Part shown: positions 1 through 12,964 of the stretch, piece by piece
Position numbering within the stretch: the stretch's first letter is position 1
Layout: the number at the start of each line of letters is the position of its first letter
Origin: Vicia villosa
Taxonomy: Eukaryota > Streptophyta > Magnoliopsida > Fabales > Fabaceae
Assembly (NCBI RefSeq): GCF_029867415.1
Contig: NW_026705923.1
Location: forward strand, 186,001 to 250,000
Reading direction: 5' to 3'
Length of the DNA stretch: 64,000 bases
Notes under the pieces: generated by a model
What the model saw: the letters and a program-made list of their open reading frames with translations, nothing else
Databases searched by the model: none
What the model was told of the DNA's origin: nothing
Program-made: the position numbers and the translations under genes

Positions 1-1063
1 CTGATTCGCTACGTGAACTAAGTTCGCTAAGCGAAGTTCTTAACTCAGGGGAAACCAAAACTCTCCATAGTACCTCTACAGTCCTTAAATATAGTAAAGG
101 GTCCAATACTTAGGTTAGGATGACATTATACAACTTAATAATTAAGGTAAACATCCTGGCCTAAGTTCAACAAAAGGGTAGCATCTTATTGACATAAACT
201 CAAGGCTAATTTTACTTATTCCAATATCATGCAACACCTATACATGTATAATAATTTATACCTGAATTAAAAGTATGGTATCTAAGAAAGAAAACAAAGA
301 GCATTAAAAGACCTTTCCAACGCTTCCCACAGTGCTCCGTTTCGAGTTGTAGAACTCAAGCTATGGCCGTTTTAGTGGAACATAACTGTGCAGTCTGCAG
401 ACATTCGCTAAGCGAACCTGACAGTGCAGAACACGAATTTTGGGTTCTAACATTCATTTTTTTCATTCTAATCATTCCCAATCCAAGTCCTAACATATTA
501 AACAATCCAGGCACAAATTATCAGTACAGGAACACGATTTTCAGTATTTAATCAACATGCAAAGGAATTAACCTAAACCCTTATTTCCCAAATCATGCAT
601 TATTCCCAAACTCTACCCAATGTTCTAACTAATGGAACTTACCTCAATTTCATGGAGATTCTGACTTGATTGTGGTGAGACAGAGATGATGATATTTGCT
701 CCTATCCTTGATCATTGCTTCTCCATCAAAACCATCAAGGTCTCATGCATGCATCTATGGAGAGTGATCTTGAGATGATAACTTCCTTCTTTCTCTTCTT
801 CTCTTTCTTTCACGTATACTCTTTATTTCTCTCTTCCAAATTCTGATTTTGCATCACATAAGAATGAGGTTTGCATCCAAACAAGCCCTTAAGTGGTTCA
901 TGCCATGATCAATAACCATATTGCCCTTCAACTGTGTAAAAATTATCGATTTGCTATGTAGTTCCCATCTAACCATTTCCTTTTAATTCCAACTAATCCA
1001 CTAACTCCTTTTGATAATTCTTAGTGTATAAATATACATGCTTAGATAATACGGGATATTACA
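1..1063 (-). mobile_element. Probable LTR end of an unidentified retroelement, left-truncated by the window
   Basis: No credible gene is present. The segment ends in GGGATATTACA; on the minus strand this reads TGTAATATCCC, a common way for plant LTRs to begin. Immediately to the right the copia A integrase reading starts abruptly, so this is likely a separate element that truncated it. The motif TTCGCTAAGCGAA, a short palindrome, occurs near 24-36 and again near 404. The other end lies outside the window, so no target duplication can be checked. The 62-residue open frame at 363-551 resembles nothing I know. Confidence 0.35.
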
Positions 1064-1395
1064 CCTCTGGTATTGTAAGGCATAGAACTACTGCATGTAC
1101 TCCCTAACAAAATGGTTTGGCTGAAAGACTTAATCAAACCATTTTGGAAAAAGTTATATGCAGGTTGACTAGTGTTAGGTTAAAGAAGGTGTTATGGGAA
1201 GAGGTTGTTTTGACAACAAAATATTTGATAAATAGGTGTCCTTCGACTGTGTTAGATATGAAGACATCTGAAGAAGTTTGGTTGGGATATCCCCCAGATC
1301 TCGACAAACTTAGAGTATTTGGTTGCATAGACTATGCTTACATTAGACAAGTAAAGTTTGAACCTAGAGCTCTGAGATGCATGTTCATAGGATAC
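1064..1395 (+). pseudogene. Copia A fragment 1: integrase core/C-terminal part
   Basis: The translation matches the end of a Ty1/copia integrase core: a GIVRHRT-like stretch, then QNGLAERLNQTI, then the 'VFGC' and 'CMFIGY' motifs that precede the pol linker. One in-frame stop lies just before QNGLAERL (about 1108). The frame is cut after 'FIGY' by the solo LTR and resumes exactly at 2455-2460. This is the left-most surviving piece of a + strand copia element that continues at 2460, 13690 and 24114. It is a dead copy. Confidence 0.85.
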
Positions 1396-2454
1396 TGATC
1401 CGCTGTCGCACGCGGGTCAAAAACGAGTTAATTTGTAAAACTGTAGTAACGACGGTAACGGTAACGGTAACTCGAGTATCGTCTCTCAAGGATTCTTGAA
1501 TTATTAACTGAAATCGAAATTGGGGGGTTGGTTTGGTGTCGAATTACAGAAAAAGTGCTTAAAATAAGTGATTCTGAAAATAAGCTGTTTTTGTAAAAGT
1601 GATTATGAAATAAGTCAATCTACCGATCCGGTTCCTACTAATCATCGACTATTATAATTTCACTATCCTAAGCGGATTCCGTTCCCGTTCGATTATAATA
1701 TGATCAACAAGCGCAACAATATTATACCAATTATATTTCCCGTTTGCCGAATTAAGCATTCGGTTAAGCGATAAGCGGGTTAACGATTAAGCATACGATA
1801 AACACGCAGATAAATTGGAAAACATAATCAATCGAACCAAACAATATATATTATGATTATCAAATTAAGCAAAAGATAAACAACATATATAGTTGAAGGA
1901 AGTTTTATTGCAAAATTATAATAATCTCATAGTTTTTGGAACCTGAATACGGAAGATTAACTCGAAGGGATTAGTTCGCCATGGATCAATTCGTACAAGC
2001 TTTCAAAATTCGTGAATGGAAGGTCCCTACTACAGTCCGCAGCTGCCTAACCTAAGGGGAAAGAGAATGACCCGTTTTGCAATCCAACTGGGTCAAACAT
2101 ACGACCCAGGCCCAAAATCAATTGACCCGAAACTTAACTAAAACTAGTGCTGCAACTTCAACGAATATTCTGGCCCTTCTACAGCCCGATTCTGACTTCG
2201 ACTCAAACATAAGAATTGTAGCTCTTTCTCTTAGCTTTCCGGCGATTATTAGAACGCCTCAATCGGACTTCTGGAACTCCAGATATGATCGTTTCTGTGC
2301 AGACTGTTATTGCTGAAAAATTAATACGAAAAACAAATAAGTGCAAAAATAAAATAAAATATAAAAACATATTAAAACATAAAAATAAATAAAACAAATC
2401 GAAGAAATACTTGAGTACAAACATGGAAGAACGTGCATTAAAATGCACTGATCA
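1396..2454. mobile_element. Solo LTR (1,059 bp) inside copia A
   Basis: The segment starts TGATCCGCTG and ends CACTGATCA, so it has the TG...CA termini of an LTR. It is flanked by the direct repeat GATAC at 1391-1395 and 2455-2459. Removing it together with one GATAC restores the copia A reading frame across the site. There is no primer-binding site, polypurine tract or coding sequence, so this is an LTR left by unequal recombination. Its orientation and family are not clear; the sequence does not resemble the LTRs of the neighbouring Ogre or SIRE elements. Confidence 0.75.
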
Positions 2455-3124
2455 GATACCTAGAAGGAGTCAAAGCGTATAGGCTATGGTGCCTAGAGCC
2501 AGGTCACGGGAGGTGTCTCACAAGTCGAGATGTAGTTTTCAATGAAGCTAAAATGGATTTCAAGAAAATTGATGACATTGGTCCAAACGCAGAAATATCT
2601 GAAGAGCCAGAACAATGAGAGACTCGTGTTGAGGTGGAGCATGTCGATGCTGAATTATGTATCCCAAATGAAGTCGAAGAAGAACCACAAGATGCTGATG
2701 ATACTGAGGAAGTTGAGGAAATTGTCGATGACTACCTGTTGACAAGAGATAGGCCGAGAAGAGTCATAAAGCCACCTCAGAGACTTGAGTATGTAGATCT
2801 CATAGCTTATGCCTTAATCTCTGCAAGTGAGGTTCTAGATGAAGAACCTATATACTATAAGGAAGTTATGAGGAGTCAAAATAAAACTGAATGGCTGAAA
2901 GCCATGAATGATGAGATGAAATCTTTTATGATAATAACACTTGGAAGCTGATCGGGAAACCTAAAGGGTCAGAATAATCAGTTGCAAATGGATTTTCAAG
3001 GTTAAGGGAGGAATCGAAGGAGTGATGTCAAAAATATACAAGGAAAAATTGGTTGCAAAGGGTTTCACTCAGAAAGAATGTGTCATCTTTAATGATGTGT
3101 TCTGACCTGTTGTAAATTATAGAT
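2455..3124 (+). pseudogene. Copia A fragment 2: pol linker and start of reverse transcriptase
   Basis: The translation resumes as YLEGVKAYRLWCLEPGH and runs through an acidic linker to the reverse-transcriptase start (EWLKAMNDEM, then after a frame change NNTWKLIGKPKGS and KWIFKVK). Stops lie near 2618 and 3104, and a frameshift lies near 2930. It ends at PVVNYR, the middle of a conserved RT stretch; the missing continuation (HRSIRILLAMVAKF) begins at 13690 on the far side of the Ogre-type element. The match on both sides identifies the pre-insertion site precisely. Confidence 0.85.
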
Positions 3125-6100
3125 TGTAGCGGTAAAAATGTGACTCGACGCGTTTTCACGCATTCGAAGTACAACAGAGTCGCCACCGAACTTTATTTAT
3201 TCCAAGAAGGAAAGGGGAAATATCGATAAAACCCACGAAGAGAAAAGAAACGGATAAGATGGTCGTCGTAACCAAATTAGGGTTCGGGAGTCGGTTAAGC
3301 AAGGGGAAGGTATTAGCACCCCTCACCTCCATCGTACTCGATGGGACCCATTTAGTTAGTTTTGTGTTTGAGTGTTAATGTTTTTGTTTGCGTTCTTTAG
3401 CTTATTGATCGAGAAAAGATAAAAGAAAATATTTTTTAGGGGTTTTATTATTATTGAGAAAAAGAAAAGATTTTTTATTATTATGCTCGCCAAGACGTTT
3501 GTATCTTGTGCCTACGTATTCCCTAGTGCAATGGGAAAGTCAGAGCAATCGTAGTTCGGGCTAAGAACCACGAAAAGTTTTGTTGGTTGATTTTAGCGAG
3601 AGGTACTCAATCGCTTTCAAATGGAAACACTACACGCACATGGATATGAGATCACTACAAGAATGGATGACTAAATCAAGATAAGACATGATTTTGGCCA
3701 TCATCGCATTCGAGTGGAAGATATTCGATCTTCACATGTGGAAGTATGTTCGTATTGAAAATCAGATAAGTGTCTCGTTTATGAAAAGAGTTTTAAAAGC
3801 CATAAGGCAAAAATGGTTGAATGAAATTGAAATTGTGTTTTAAATGGACATTTAGCAAAGGATTGAGCATAGGTGTTCACCTAGCGCGTCTTTACCCAAG
3901 GTATTGAACAGGAGCGAGCCCCATTGTCACTTGTTGTCCTTGTTAATTAATTTGTTTTAAAAGATCAAGGTATTCAAGAGGTGTGCACTTCTTGTCACAA
4001 GATCTTTCGGTTTGATTAATGAGTTTTGATTCGAAGGATCAAGGTATTCAAGAGGTGTGCACTTCTTGTCACTTGATCACTTTGATTTGATTAACGTATT
4101 TTAATTCAAAAGATCAAGGTATTCAAGAGGTGTGCACCCCTTGTCACTTAATCTCTTGGTTTGATTGAGGTATTTTTATTCAAAGGATCAAGGTATTCAA
4201 GAGGTGTGCACTTCTTGTCACTTGATCACTTTGATTTGATTAAGGTATTTTGATCCAAAAGATTAAGGTATTTAAGAGGTGTGCACCCCTTGTCACTTAA
4301 TCTCTTGATTTGATTAAAGAAAGGTTTTTTATTGTTTGATTCAAAGGATCCAAGGTATTCAAGAGGTGTTCACCCCTTGTCACTTAATCACTTTGATTTA
4401 ATTAACGTTTTGGATTCAAAAGATCAAGGTATTCAAGAGGTGTTCACCCCTTGTCACTTAATCTTTTGATTTGATTAATGAAATTTTTAAGAAAATGTTT
4501 TAACCCAAAAGAATCGGGGTATTCAAGAGGTGTACACTTCTTGTCACTCGATCTTTCGGTATGGTTTAAAGAAAGTTTTAAAAGAAGAAACTCGACGTTG
4601 AATCGAGAAGTTTATTGTAACGACTTGGCATTGGACCAAGATTTATTTATTTTTTGATTGGGATTAATATAATGTTTTTGGTATTTTAATACAAGAAGTA
4701 AAATCTAACAAATCTACATGATAAAAATATTTTTTGTGTTTTGTTATAAAATAAAATTAAACTACACAATATTAACATGTATTTTTTTGTATTTTTAATA
4801 TTATAGAGACTATAAAAAGTCTAATTAAAACATATTTTTTGTATTTTTGTTTTTAATGAAATCTAAATCCAAACTTTTTTTATTTTTGTTATATTAGAAA
4901 CTAAAACAAATATTAAAATAAAATTGCAATGGAGACCAATCAAATGAAATAAAAACAAAATTGGATTCTTAAAGAAATAAATGGGGGTGTGAAACCTAGA
5001 CTACGGGTGTAAAAATTAGATGGGAGTGAGGCCCAGGATGATTAAAAATAAAACACTATCAGCAAGAAAATATTAAAAAAACATAATTGGGCCAGACCGG
5101 GTCGGGTTAGATGGAACCCGGATCCGGCCCATTCTAACAATCAAAAAAACCTAAAACAAGAGGCAGCAGCGCCTCTTCCCTCACGCCCTGTTTTCTCTCT
5201 GTTTCCAAAAAAAGATCAATCTTCTGAATCTCTCTTTCTCACTCGCTTACGATCTCCCTCGATTAACACTCAGTTCTCAATCTAGCATGACGAACTACAA
5301 CAGCAAGATGTCTCGATCTCGTTCTCTCGTATTCTCAAGCAATCGACATCACAAATCAAGATTCAAATCAAAACAAGAACATAAACAAACAGCATTATAT
5401 CCTTATCCCAAATGAAAACCTAGACCCCATTATGATGTTCAGAGGTTATATATTACATGAAATGGTTACAACAACAAGCAACAGAATATCAAGCAACGAA
5501 GAAAAGAGTTTAGAAGCTACACCGTGAATGAAGAAATCTCCAGGTACGCTTCTGGTTTTCTGTCTCTTGCTCGTCTCCGTTCCTCTTCTGCTTGATACTT
5601 GATGTTGTGACTGAGTTTTGTGTGTAAAGGTTCCTCTGTGTGTTGTATTGAATGATTTTGAAGGTATAGTTTTCGGTTGCAAGTTGAAGAGGTTTGAGGT
5701 TGCAGGTAAGGTTTCAGAGAGTGAGTTTGACTTGTTTGAAGGGTCGTTGGGTTTATGAGTGCTATAAGGTTTTGTTGTGATGGTGAGGTTCGGTTTTAGA
5801 GCGAATGTGAGGCTGAGTGATTCTGCAGATTTAGTGAACAATCCGGTTATGTTTGGAGGTAGATTTTTGGTCTCAATTTGGCAGAGTTTTTCTTTTGTGA
5901 TTTTTTCGTGTGGCTCCCCCCCTGATGCTGTCTTTGTTCTCTTTTTATAGAGGAATTTGTGGGGTTTTGGGGGGAAAATTGGATGAGATTTGAACTAATG
6001 TGGAACTGATATGGTGCTTTTGTTTTGCAGGTTTTTGTATGATCCATTTCTATGCAAATTTTGGTTTATCTGTACAGGTTTTGGCAGCATGTTTGGACTG

Positions 6101-6665
6101 TTATGGCAACAGGTAGCAGTTGTTTTTTGGCCATGAGCAGGGTTGGCAGCAATGCAGGGTAGCATAGAGATTGCAGAGGCGTGGGAGAGAGGAAGAAAGA
6201 AGACAAAAATTTGTTTGACCTTTTTTAATTTTCTGTACTAAATTTTTTGTGTAATGGGCTTAAAAACAAAAGTGTACATGGGCCTCAATTTAATAAAAAG
6301 GACCTTTATTTTGTTTAATATACTACTTTTTTTTTTAAAAGGGAACTTAATAATAATAATAATAAAATATAAAATAAATAAATAAAGTAATATTAAAAAA
6401 TGAAAATTAATCAAACTAAGTCTAAAACTAATTTGTATTTAAAATGATGATGGTAAAAAACTAAAATCTATGGAAAGTAAAAAGTAAAAAAAGTTCGATA
6501 ACAAAGTAACTTGACTAAAAATATGTGAAATATAAGTTGTTTTTGTTGACTTTGATGAAAGTCGATATGCAACGATGCGATGAATGAATGATGAATGCGC
6601 ATGAGACATGAATGTGATTTGACAAAATGAATGAAATATTGTAGGTCAAAAATTGGGGTGCGACA
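3125..6665 (-). repeat. 3' LTR of the Ogre-type element
   Basis: This LTR is co-linear with the other copy at a constant offset of 7,024 bases with no indel, and every segment I compared agreed except one base at 3469. It includes the same minisatellite (3963-4560) and TATA box (5941-5950). Confidence 0.9.
3963..4560 (-). repeat. LTR minisatellite, 8 units of about 75 bp (copy in 3' LTR)
   Basis: Units start at 3963, 4037, 4112, 4186, 4261, 4347, 4422 and 4511. Each opens with GATCAAGGTATTCAAGAGGT or a close variant and is followed by GTGCAC or GTTCAC, a CTTCTTGTCAC or CCCCTTGTCAC block, and a CTTGATC or CTTAATC arm. A degenerate ninth unit precedes them near 3866. Most units are dyad-symmetric with G.C/A.T exchanges matched between arms, as described in the findings. 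Confidence 0.9.
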
Positions 6666-6959
6666 GATGCCCCTATTTAAGTTTCTTCTATTGAAGATAT
6701 GAAGAGACTTAAATACAAAGTACACAATTTTTGTCTTTCATATGCAAATGGAATGCAATGCATGGACTCTTCTTTTGTTATTTTGAATGCAATATGATAT
6801 GAGACATATGTTGAACTCTGTGGGGAACTAGTGCCACGAGTGACAAACTGTTGATGGAGAAACTTGGAAATGAGAGATAAAAAATATGGGTAAAAAGATA
6901 GTAGGAACGTCTAAGGGTGACATCCAATTATTGGTTTTGGATGAAAACATCGACCCATA

Positions 6960-7560
6960 TCAGCTAATGTACTGGTAAAGGCAAAGAAGACCATCGACTT
7001 TAGCTAATGTACTAAAGATGGAAATGAGATCTCTTATCAACTAATGTACTGATAAAAGATGAAAAGGATACACGACTTTAGTTAATGTACTAAAGAAGGA
7101 AAAACGATTATATCATCAGTTAATGTACTGAAGATGTGAAACAAATCGACCTGCATCAGTTAATGTACTGATGAGGGAGACAAGAGGGAATTGTCATCAG
7201 CTAATGTACTGACGAAAGGATATCCTATACCAGTTAATGTACTGATAAGGAAAGAAGAAAGAGGCTCACGTCAGTTAATGTACTGACGAAGAGAAGTCCT
7301 ATACCAGCTAGTGTACTGATAAGGAGGAAGCAACCATGATCAATCATCGGCTAATGTACTGACGAGAGAAGATAGGAGACATCTGATATCAGCTAATGTA
7401 CTGATGAAAGTCCTGCATCAGCTAATGTACTAATGACGGGAAACGAAAGTGCATATTATCAATTAATGTACTGATAATAGCAACAAGTGGTGAATGACAT
7501 CAGCTAATGTACTGATGAATAAAAGTAAGTTGACATTATCAGCTAATGTACTGATGAATA
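6960..7560 (-). repeat. Array of 16 small hairpin units (loop TAATGT)
   Basis: The core TAATGTACT (once TAGTGTACT) recurs about every 30-43 bases, 16 times. It is flanked by 5-8 base arms that are complementary to each other but vary from unit to unit: CTTTAG/CTAAAG, CATCAG/CTGATG, CGTCAG/CTGACG, TTATCA/TGATAA. Spacers between units are unrelated. In the element's orientation this lies just upstream of the 3' LTR, the region where Ogre elements are known to carry variable tandem repeats. It is not a CRISPR array. Confidence 0.9.
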
Positions 7561-10125
7561 TAAGACGAAACCGCTTTGGTAAATGCCAAGTGAGTTGGAC
7601 TTAGATCTCAAGGTAAGATGTTTGATAACAACGAAACCTTGAAAGAATGCAAATGAGTATGAATTTTGTTTCTATGCATGATAATGAATTTTCTATGCGT
7701 GATGAATGATCAATGTGATGCAATTGGTTATGACAACTGAGGTAGACTCTTTTGTGAGGATAGATTGGAGTTCTGATTCCTCAACACAAGAACATTGCCA
7801 ACTCTGTTATGTCACACTGATGATCCTCTTGGGAAGGACTGCTAAACTGCTTGGGGATCGCTGAAGAAGAATGCCCCTCACTGACTGATCGTTAACTGAT
7901 TGTTGCTTCAGCTCTTGACATGAATGTTAGGAACACATGCCCCAGTATAAGTCTTGAATAACAAGATCTTGAAGTAACGTGCCCCTGATAGGATCACTGA
8001 TCAAGTTTCTCGACTGTTTGAACTTCCTTGAAAGATGAGTACTTGCAAATAAAATATTCATTCAAAATGGTAATTTTAATGCAATGCTTAAAGCATATTT
8101 TGAAATCAAAATCATTGTAGGAATGATGTTATTGATGTAAAGCAAATGAAACAAAAGGTCCAAACAAAATTGTCTAGACATTCAAGGTAATGGGTAAAGC
8201 AAAAGGTATGTTAAAACAAACAAATTGAAAAGATCTTTAGGATTCAGGTTAACACAACCTTGTTGTAGTATGCTTTTCAAAATAAACCTTGCTTCAATTA
8301 GGTCTTTTGAGGGTTGTAACGTGGCTGGGTTCACGGTTTTAGAAACAAAGGATATAGGCTCAAAGTATATTTGTACCCACCCATTCTTCGTGATGAACTT
8401 CGATCCTACGCTTAGTTAATTCAAATTATGCATTCAGGCTCCAAGAGGCTTTGGAATTGCACCTATGATAGTGATGATGGTTTAAAGATCAAGGGAATCT
8501 TTGGGATGGCAGTCACTTCTTCCTTTTGATAGTCACAACGCCTTACTGTTGTTCAAGGACTTTATTGACTTCTCTTTTTTGCTTTATATCCCTAACTTTT
8601 GCCTGAACTGTTTCTTTTTAGGATTACAGTCAGCGGGATGCCCCAGTTTTGCCTAAGTCTCCTTTGTAGGTTTTGACTTAGCGGGCTCTCTTCATTGATT
8701 TTTTTGTTATTGGAAAGATAGTGACTGCCTTGATAATGATTAATGATAACCATCTTGGTCACTTTTGATTGGAACCCTTATTTAAAGGTGTACTTAATGA
8801 TGCTCTTGAATTGAATGCACAAACAAATTAACTGAGAACTACCCTGCCCCAGGTTAAAATTACGGGTTTTTCGTTTAAAAAGAAACTCCAACTTCGAAGG
8901 CTCTGAGGGGTTGACTAGGGATTAACTCCTTATTTCTCCAGTGTTTGGGAATTGAAACAATGCTTGTACATCATCAGCAAAGTTTTATTTGAAAGCATAC
9001 AATTCAACAACTTGGGTATTTTGTTTTCATCATCCTCCCTCCAATCTTTGCATAAAACACAAGTTTCATAAAGAAAATGAAGAAGAGATATATTTTTTGT
9101 TTTTTAGAAAGATAACACATAAAGATAAACACAGTGGATGTAAATGGATTGATCCAAATATGTAATGCTCATTTCATTAAAATTAACATTCAGGAACAAA
9201 CAAAGTTCAATGCAGTACACAATACAACACAAGGAATTTGCAAACAGAAGGAAACTTGGCTTAGTGACCAATCAGTGACGAGGATGAGTTGCCTTGTCTG
9301 ATATATTGGCTCCTCAATTGGATAACTTCTACTCTTGGCCTCGTTGAGGTTCTTCCATAGTCTTCAGATTTATGCCTCCAGTTCAATGTGTTGAGGAATC
9401 AACATGATGGTAGACAAGCCACTTGAGGGTGAAGACAAATGAAATGAGTCTTTTGTTGACAACTTGAATGTATGAATGCAGATGCATGAATTTTTTTTAT
9501 TTTTTCATGTAGGAATGATGCAAGGTCATATGATAGGGAATGCAACACGATGCTATACATAGATTAAATTAAAATGATAAATGTAAATGGATAAGAGAAT
9601 TTACTGAGGAAAGCTTCTTAAAATAAGACAGTTCTATGTTCTTTTACCCAAGAATCCCCTCACAAGGTTAGCTCTAAGGTTTTTGATAGTAGAGATACCT
9701 ACATCACCATAGATGGAACGGGTTCTAAAGGTCCTTGGAGTTAGCGACGAAATCAGATTTCTGCCATGCGATGGGCAAACCATCTTATGACAAATTTCAT
9801 GACTAAGTCTCCTCCAAGTGGGGTTCTCGTATTAGCCATTCAAGGTGTTCACCTTGGGGACTAGCACTACACAACCACCTCCTAACTTATGTTTTTCTCT
9901 TGTTTTTCAAAAGCTCGGGTTGAGAGCTTCACTCAAGTATCATTCCCATACCCACAATTGAGTATATACAAAAATAAATAAAAAGCGATAAAGCAAGAAT
10001 AAAGAAACATAAATAATACAAGAATAAATATAAAGAACGTAAGCATAAAAACACAAGAATAAACAAACAAAAGCAAACACTCAAACATAAAACAAACTAA
10101 ACTAGGGTTGACTCTCTTAGGATAG

Positions 10126-10143
10126 TCCCCAGCAGAGTCGCCA
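10126..10143 (-). other. Primer-binding site of the Ogre-type element
   Basis: The minus strand reads TGGCGACTCTGCTGGGGA starting five bases inside the 5' LTR. It is complementary to a tRNA 3' end finishing in CCA. Ogre elements are known to use tRNA-Arg with this type of site. The spacing and orientation fix the element as minus-strand. Confidence 0.75.
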
Positions 10144-10986
10144 CTTTCTGTAGCGGTAAAAATGTGACTCGACGCGTTTTCACGCATTCGAAGTACAACA
10201 GAGTCGCCACCGAACTTTATTTATTCCAAGAAGGAAAGGGGAAATATCGATAAAACCCACGAAGAGAAAAGAAACGGATAAGATGGTCGTCGTAACCAAA
10301 TTAGGGTTCGGGAGTCGGTTAAGCAAGGGGAAGGTATTAGCACCCCTCACCTCCATCGTACTCGATGGGACCCATTTAGTTAGTTTTGTGTTTGAGTGTT
10401 AATGTTTTTGTTTGCGTTCTTTAGCTTATTGATCGAGAAAAGATAAAAGAAAATATTTTTTAGGGGTTTTATTATTATTGAGAAAAAGAAAATATTTTTT
10501 ATTATTATGCTCGCCAAGACGTTTGTATCTTGTGCCTACGTATTCCCTAGTGCAATGGGAAAGTCAGAGCAATCGTAGTTCGGGCTAAGAACCACGAAAA
10601 GTTTTGTTGGTTGATTTTAGCGAGAGGTACTCAATCGCTTTCAAATGGAAACACTACACGCACATGGATATGAGATCACTACAAGAATGGATGACTAAAT
10701 CAAGATAAGACATGATTTTGGCCATCATCGCATTCGAGTGGAAGATATTCGATCTTCACATGTGGAAGTATGTTCGTATTGAAAATCAGATAAGTGTCTC
10801 GTTTATGAAAAGAGTTTTAAAAGCCATAAGGCAAAAATGGTTGAATGAAATTGAAATTGTGTTTTAAATGGACATTTAGCAAAGGATTGAGCATAGGTGT
10901 TCACCTAGCGCGTCTTTACCCAAGGTATTGAACAGGAGCGAGCCCCATTGTCACTTGTTGTCCTTGTTAATTAATTTGTTTTAAAA

Positions 10987-11584
10987 GATCAAGGTATTCA
11001 AGAGGTGTGCACTTCTTGTCACAAGATCTTTCGGTTTGATTAATGAGTTTTGATTCGAAGGATCAAGGTATTCAAGAGGTGTGCACTTCTTGTCACTTGA
11101 TCACTTTGATTTGATTAACGTATTTTAATTCAAAAGATCAAGGTATTCAAGAGGTGTGCACCCCTTGTCACTTAATCTCTTGGTTTGATTGAGGTATTTT
11201 TATTCAAAGGATCAAGGTATTCAAGAGGTGTGCACTTCTTGTCACTTGATCACTTTGATTTGATTAAGGTATTTTGATCCAAAAGATTAAGGTATTTAAG
11301 AGGTGTGCACCCCTTGTCACTTAATCTCTTGATTTGATTAAAGAAAGGTTTTTTATTGTTTGATTCAAAGGATCCAAGGTATTCAAGAGGTGTTCACCCC
11401 TTGTCACTTAATCACTTTGATTTAATTAACGTTTTGGATTCAAAAGATCAAGGTATTCAAGAGGTGTTCACCCCTTGTCACTTAATCTTTTGATTTGATT
11501 AATGAAATTTTTAAGAAAATGTTTTAACCCAAAAGAATCGGGGTATTCAAGAGGTGTACACTTCTTGTCACTCGATCTTTCGGT
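10987..11584 (-). repeat. LTR minisatellite, 8 units of about 75 bp (copy in 5' LTR)
   Basis: This is the same array as at 3963-4560, shifted by 7,024 bases. Unit order and unit variants are identical in both LTRs, as expected because reverse transcription makes both LTRs from one template. Confidence 0.9.
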
Positions 11585-12964
11585 ATGGTTTAAAGAAAGT
11601 TTTAAAAGAAGAAACTCGACGTTGAATCGAGAAGTTTATTGTAACGACTTGGCATTGGACCAAGATTTATTTATTTTTTGATTGGGATTAATATAATGTT
11701 TTTGGTATTTTAATACAAGAAGTAAAATCTAACAAATCTACATGATAAAAATATTTTTTGTGTTTTGTTATAAAATAAAATTAAACTACACAATATTAAC
11801 ATGTATTTTTTTGTATTTTTAATATTATAGAGACTATAAAAAGTCTAATTAAAACATATTTTTTGTATTTTTGTTTTTAATGAAATCTAAATCCAAACTT
11901 TTTTTATTTTTGTTATATTAGAAACTAAAACAAATATTAAAATAAAATTGCAATGGAGACCAATCAAATGAAATAAAAACAAAATTGGATTCTTAAAGAA
12001 ATAAATGGGGGTGTGAAACCTAGACTACGGGTGTAAAAATTAGATGGGAGTGAGGCCCAGGATGATTAAAAATAAAACACTATCAGCAAGAAAATATTAA
12101 AAAAACATAATTGGGCCAGACCGGGTCGGGTTAGATGGAACCCGGATCCGGCCCATTCTAACAATCAAAAAAACCTAAAACAAGAGGCAGCAGCGCCTCT
12201 TCCCTCACGCCCTGTTTTCTCTCTGTTTCCAAAAAAAGATCAATCTTCTGAATCTCTCTTTCTCACTCGCTTACGATCTCCCTCGATTAACACTCAGTTC
12301 TCAATCTAGCATGACGAACTACAACAGCAAGATGTCTCGATCTCGTTCTCTCGTATTCTCAAGCAATCGACATCACAAATCAAGATTCAAATCAAAACAA
12401 GAACATAAACAAACAGCATTATATCCTTATCCCAAATGAAAACCTAGACCCCATTATGATGTTCAGAGGTTATATATTACATGAAATGGTTACAACAACA
12501 AGCAACAGAATATCAAGCAACGAAGAAAAGAGTTTAGAAGCTACACCGTGAATGAAGAAATCTCCAGGTACGCTTCTGGTTTTCTGTCTCTTGCTCGTCT
12601 CCGTTCCTCTTCTGCTTGATACTTGATGTTGTGACTGAGTTTTGTGTGTAAAGGTTCCTCTGTGTGTTGTATTGAATGATTTTGAAGGTATAGTTTTCGG
12701 TTGCAAGTTGAAGAGGTTTGAGGTTGCAGGTAAGGTTTCAGAGAGTGAGTTTGACTTGTTTGAAGGGTCGTTGGGTTTATGAGTGCTATAAGGTTTTGTT
12801 GTGATGGTGAGGTTCGGTTTTAGAGCGAATGTGAGGCTGAGTGATTCTGCAGATTTAGTGAACAATCCGGTTATGTTTGGAGGTAGATTTTTGGTCTCAA
12901 TTTGGCAGAGTTTTTCTTTTGTGATTTTTTCGTGTGGCTCCCCCCCTGATGCTGTCTTTGTTCT

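Larger units (their letters stand above)
6666..10148 (-). other. Non-coding internal region of the Ogre-type element
   Basis: This 3.5-kb interval between the LTRs has no retroelement protein in any frame; the longest open frames (8225-8419 on +, 9933-10187 on -) lack recognisable motifs. It holds the hairpin array at 6960-7560 close to the 3' LTR, AT-rich filler, and the primer-binding site next to the 5' LTR. An autonomous Ogre would have more than 10 kb of gag-pol here. What remains is probably leader plus 3' untranslated sequence. Confidence 0.75.

Noticed and set aside
6960..7560. Regular short repeats with unique spacers, like a CRISPR array
   Set aside because: Plant nuclear context, repeats of variable sequence and spacing, no cas genes; the units are hairpins inside a retroelement.
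12470..12865. 131-residue open frame, identical at 5446-5841
   Set aside because: It lies wholly in the Ogre-type LTR, has no ATG, and is duplicated only because LTRs are copies; no known domain.
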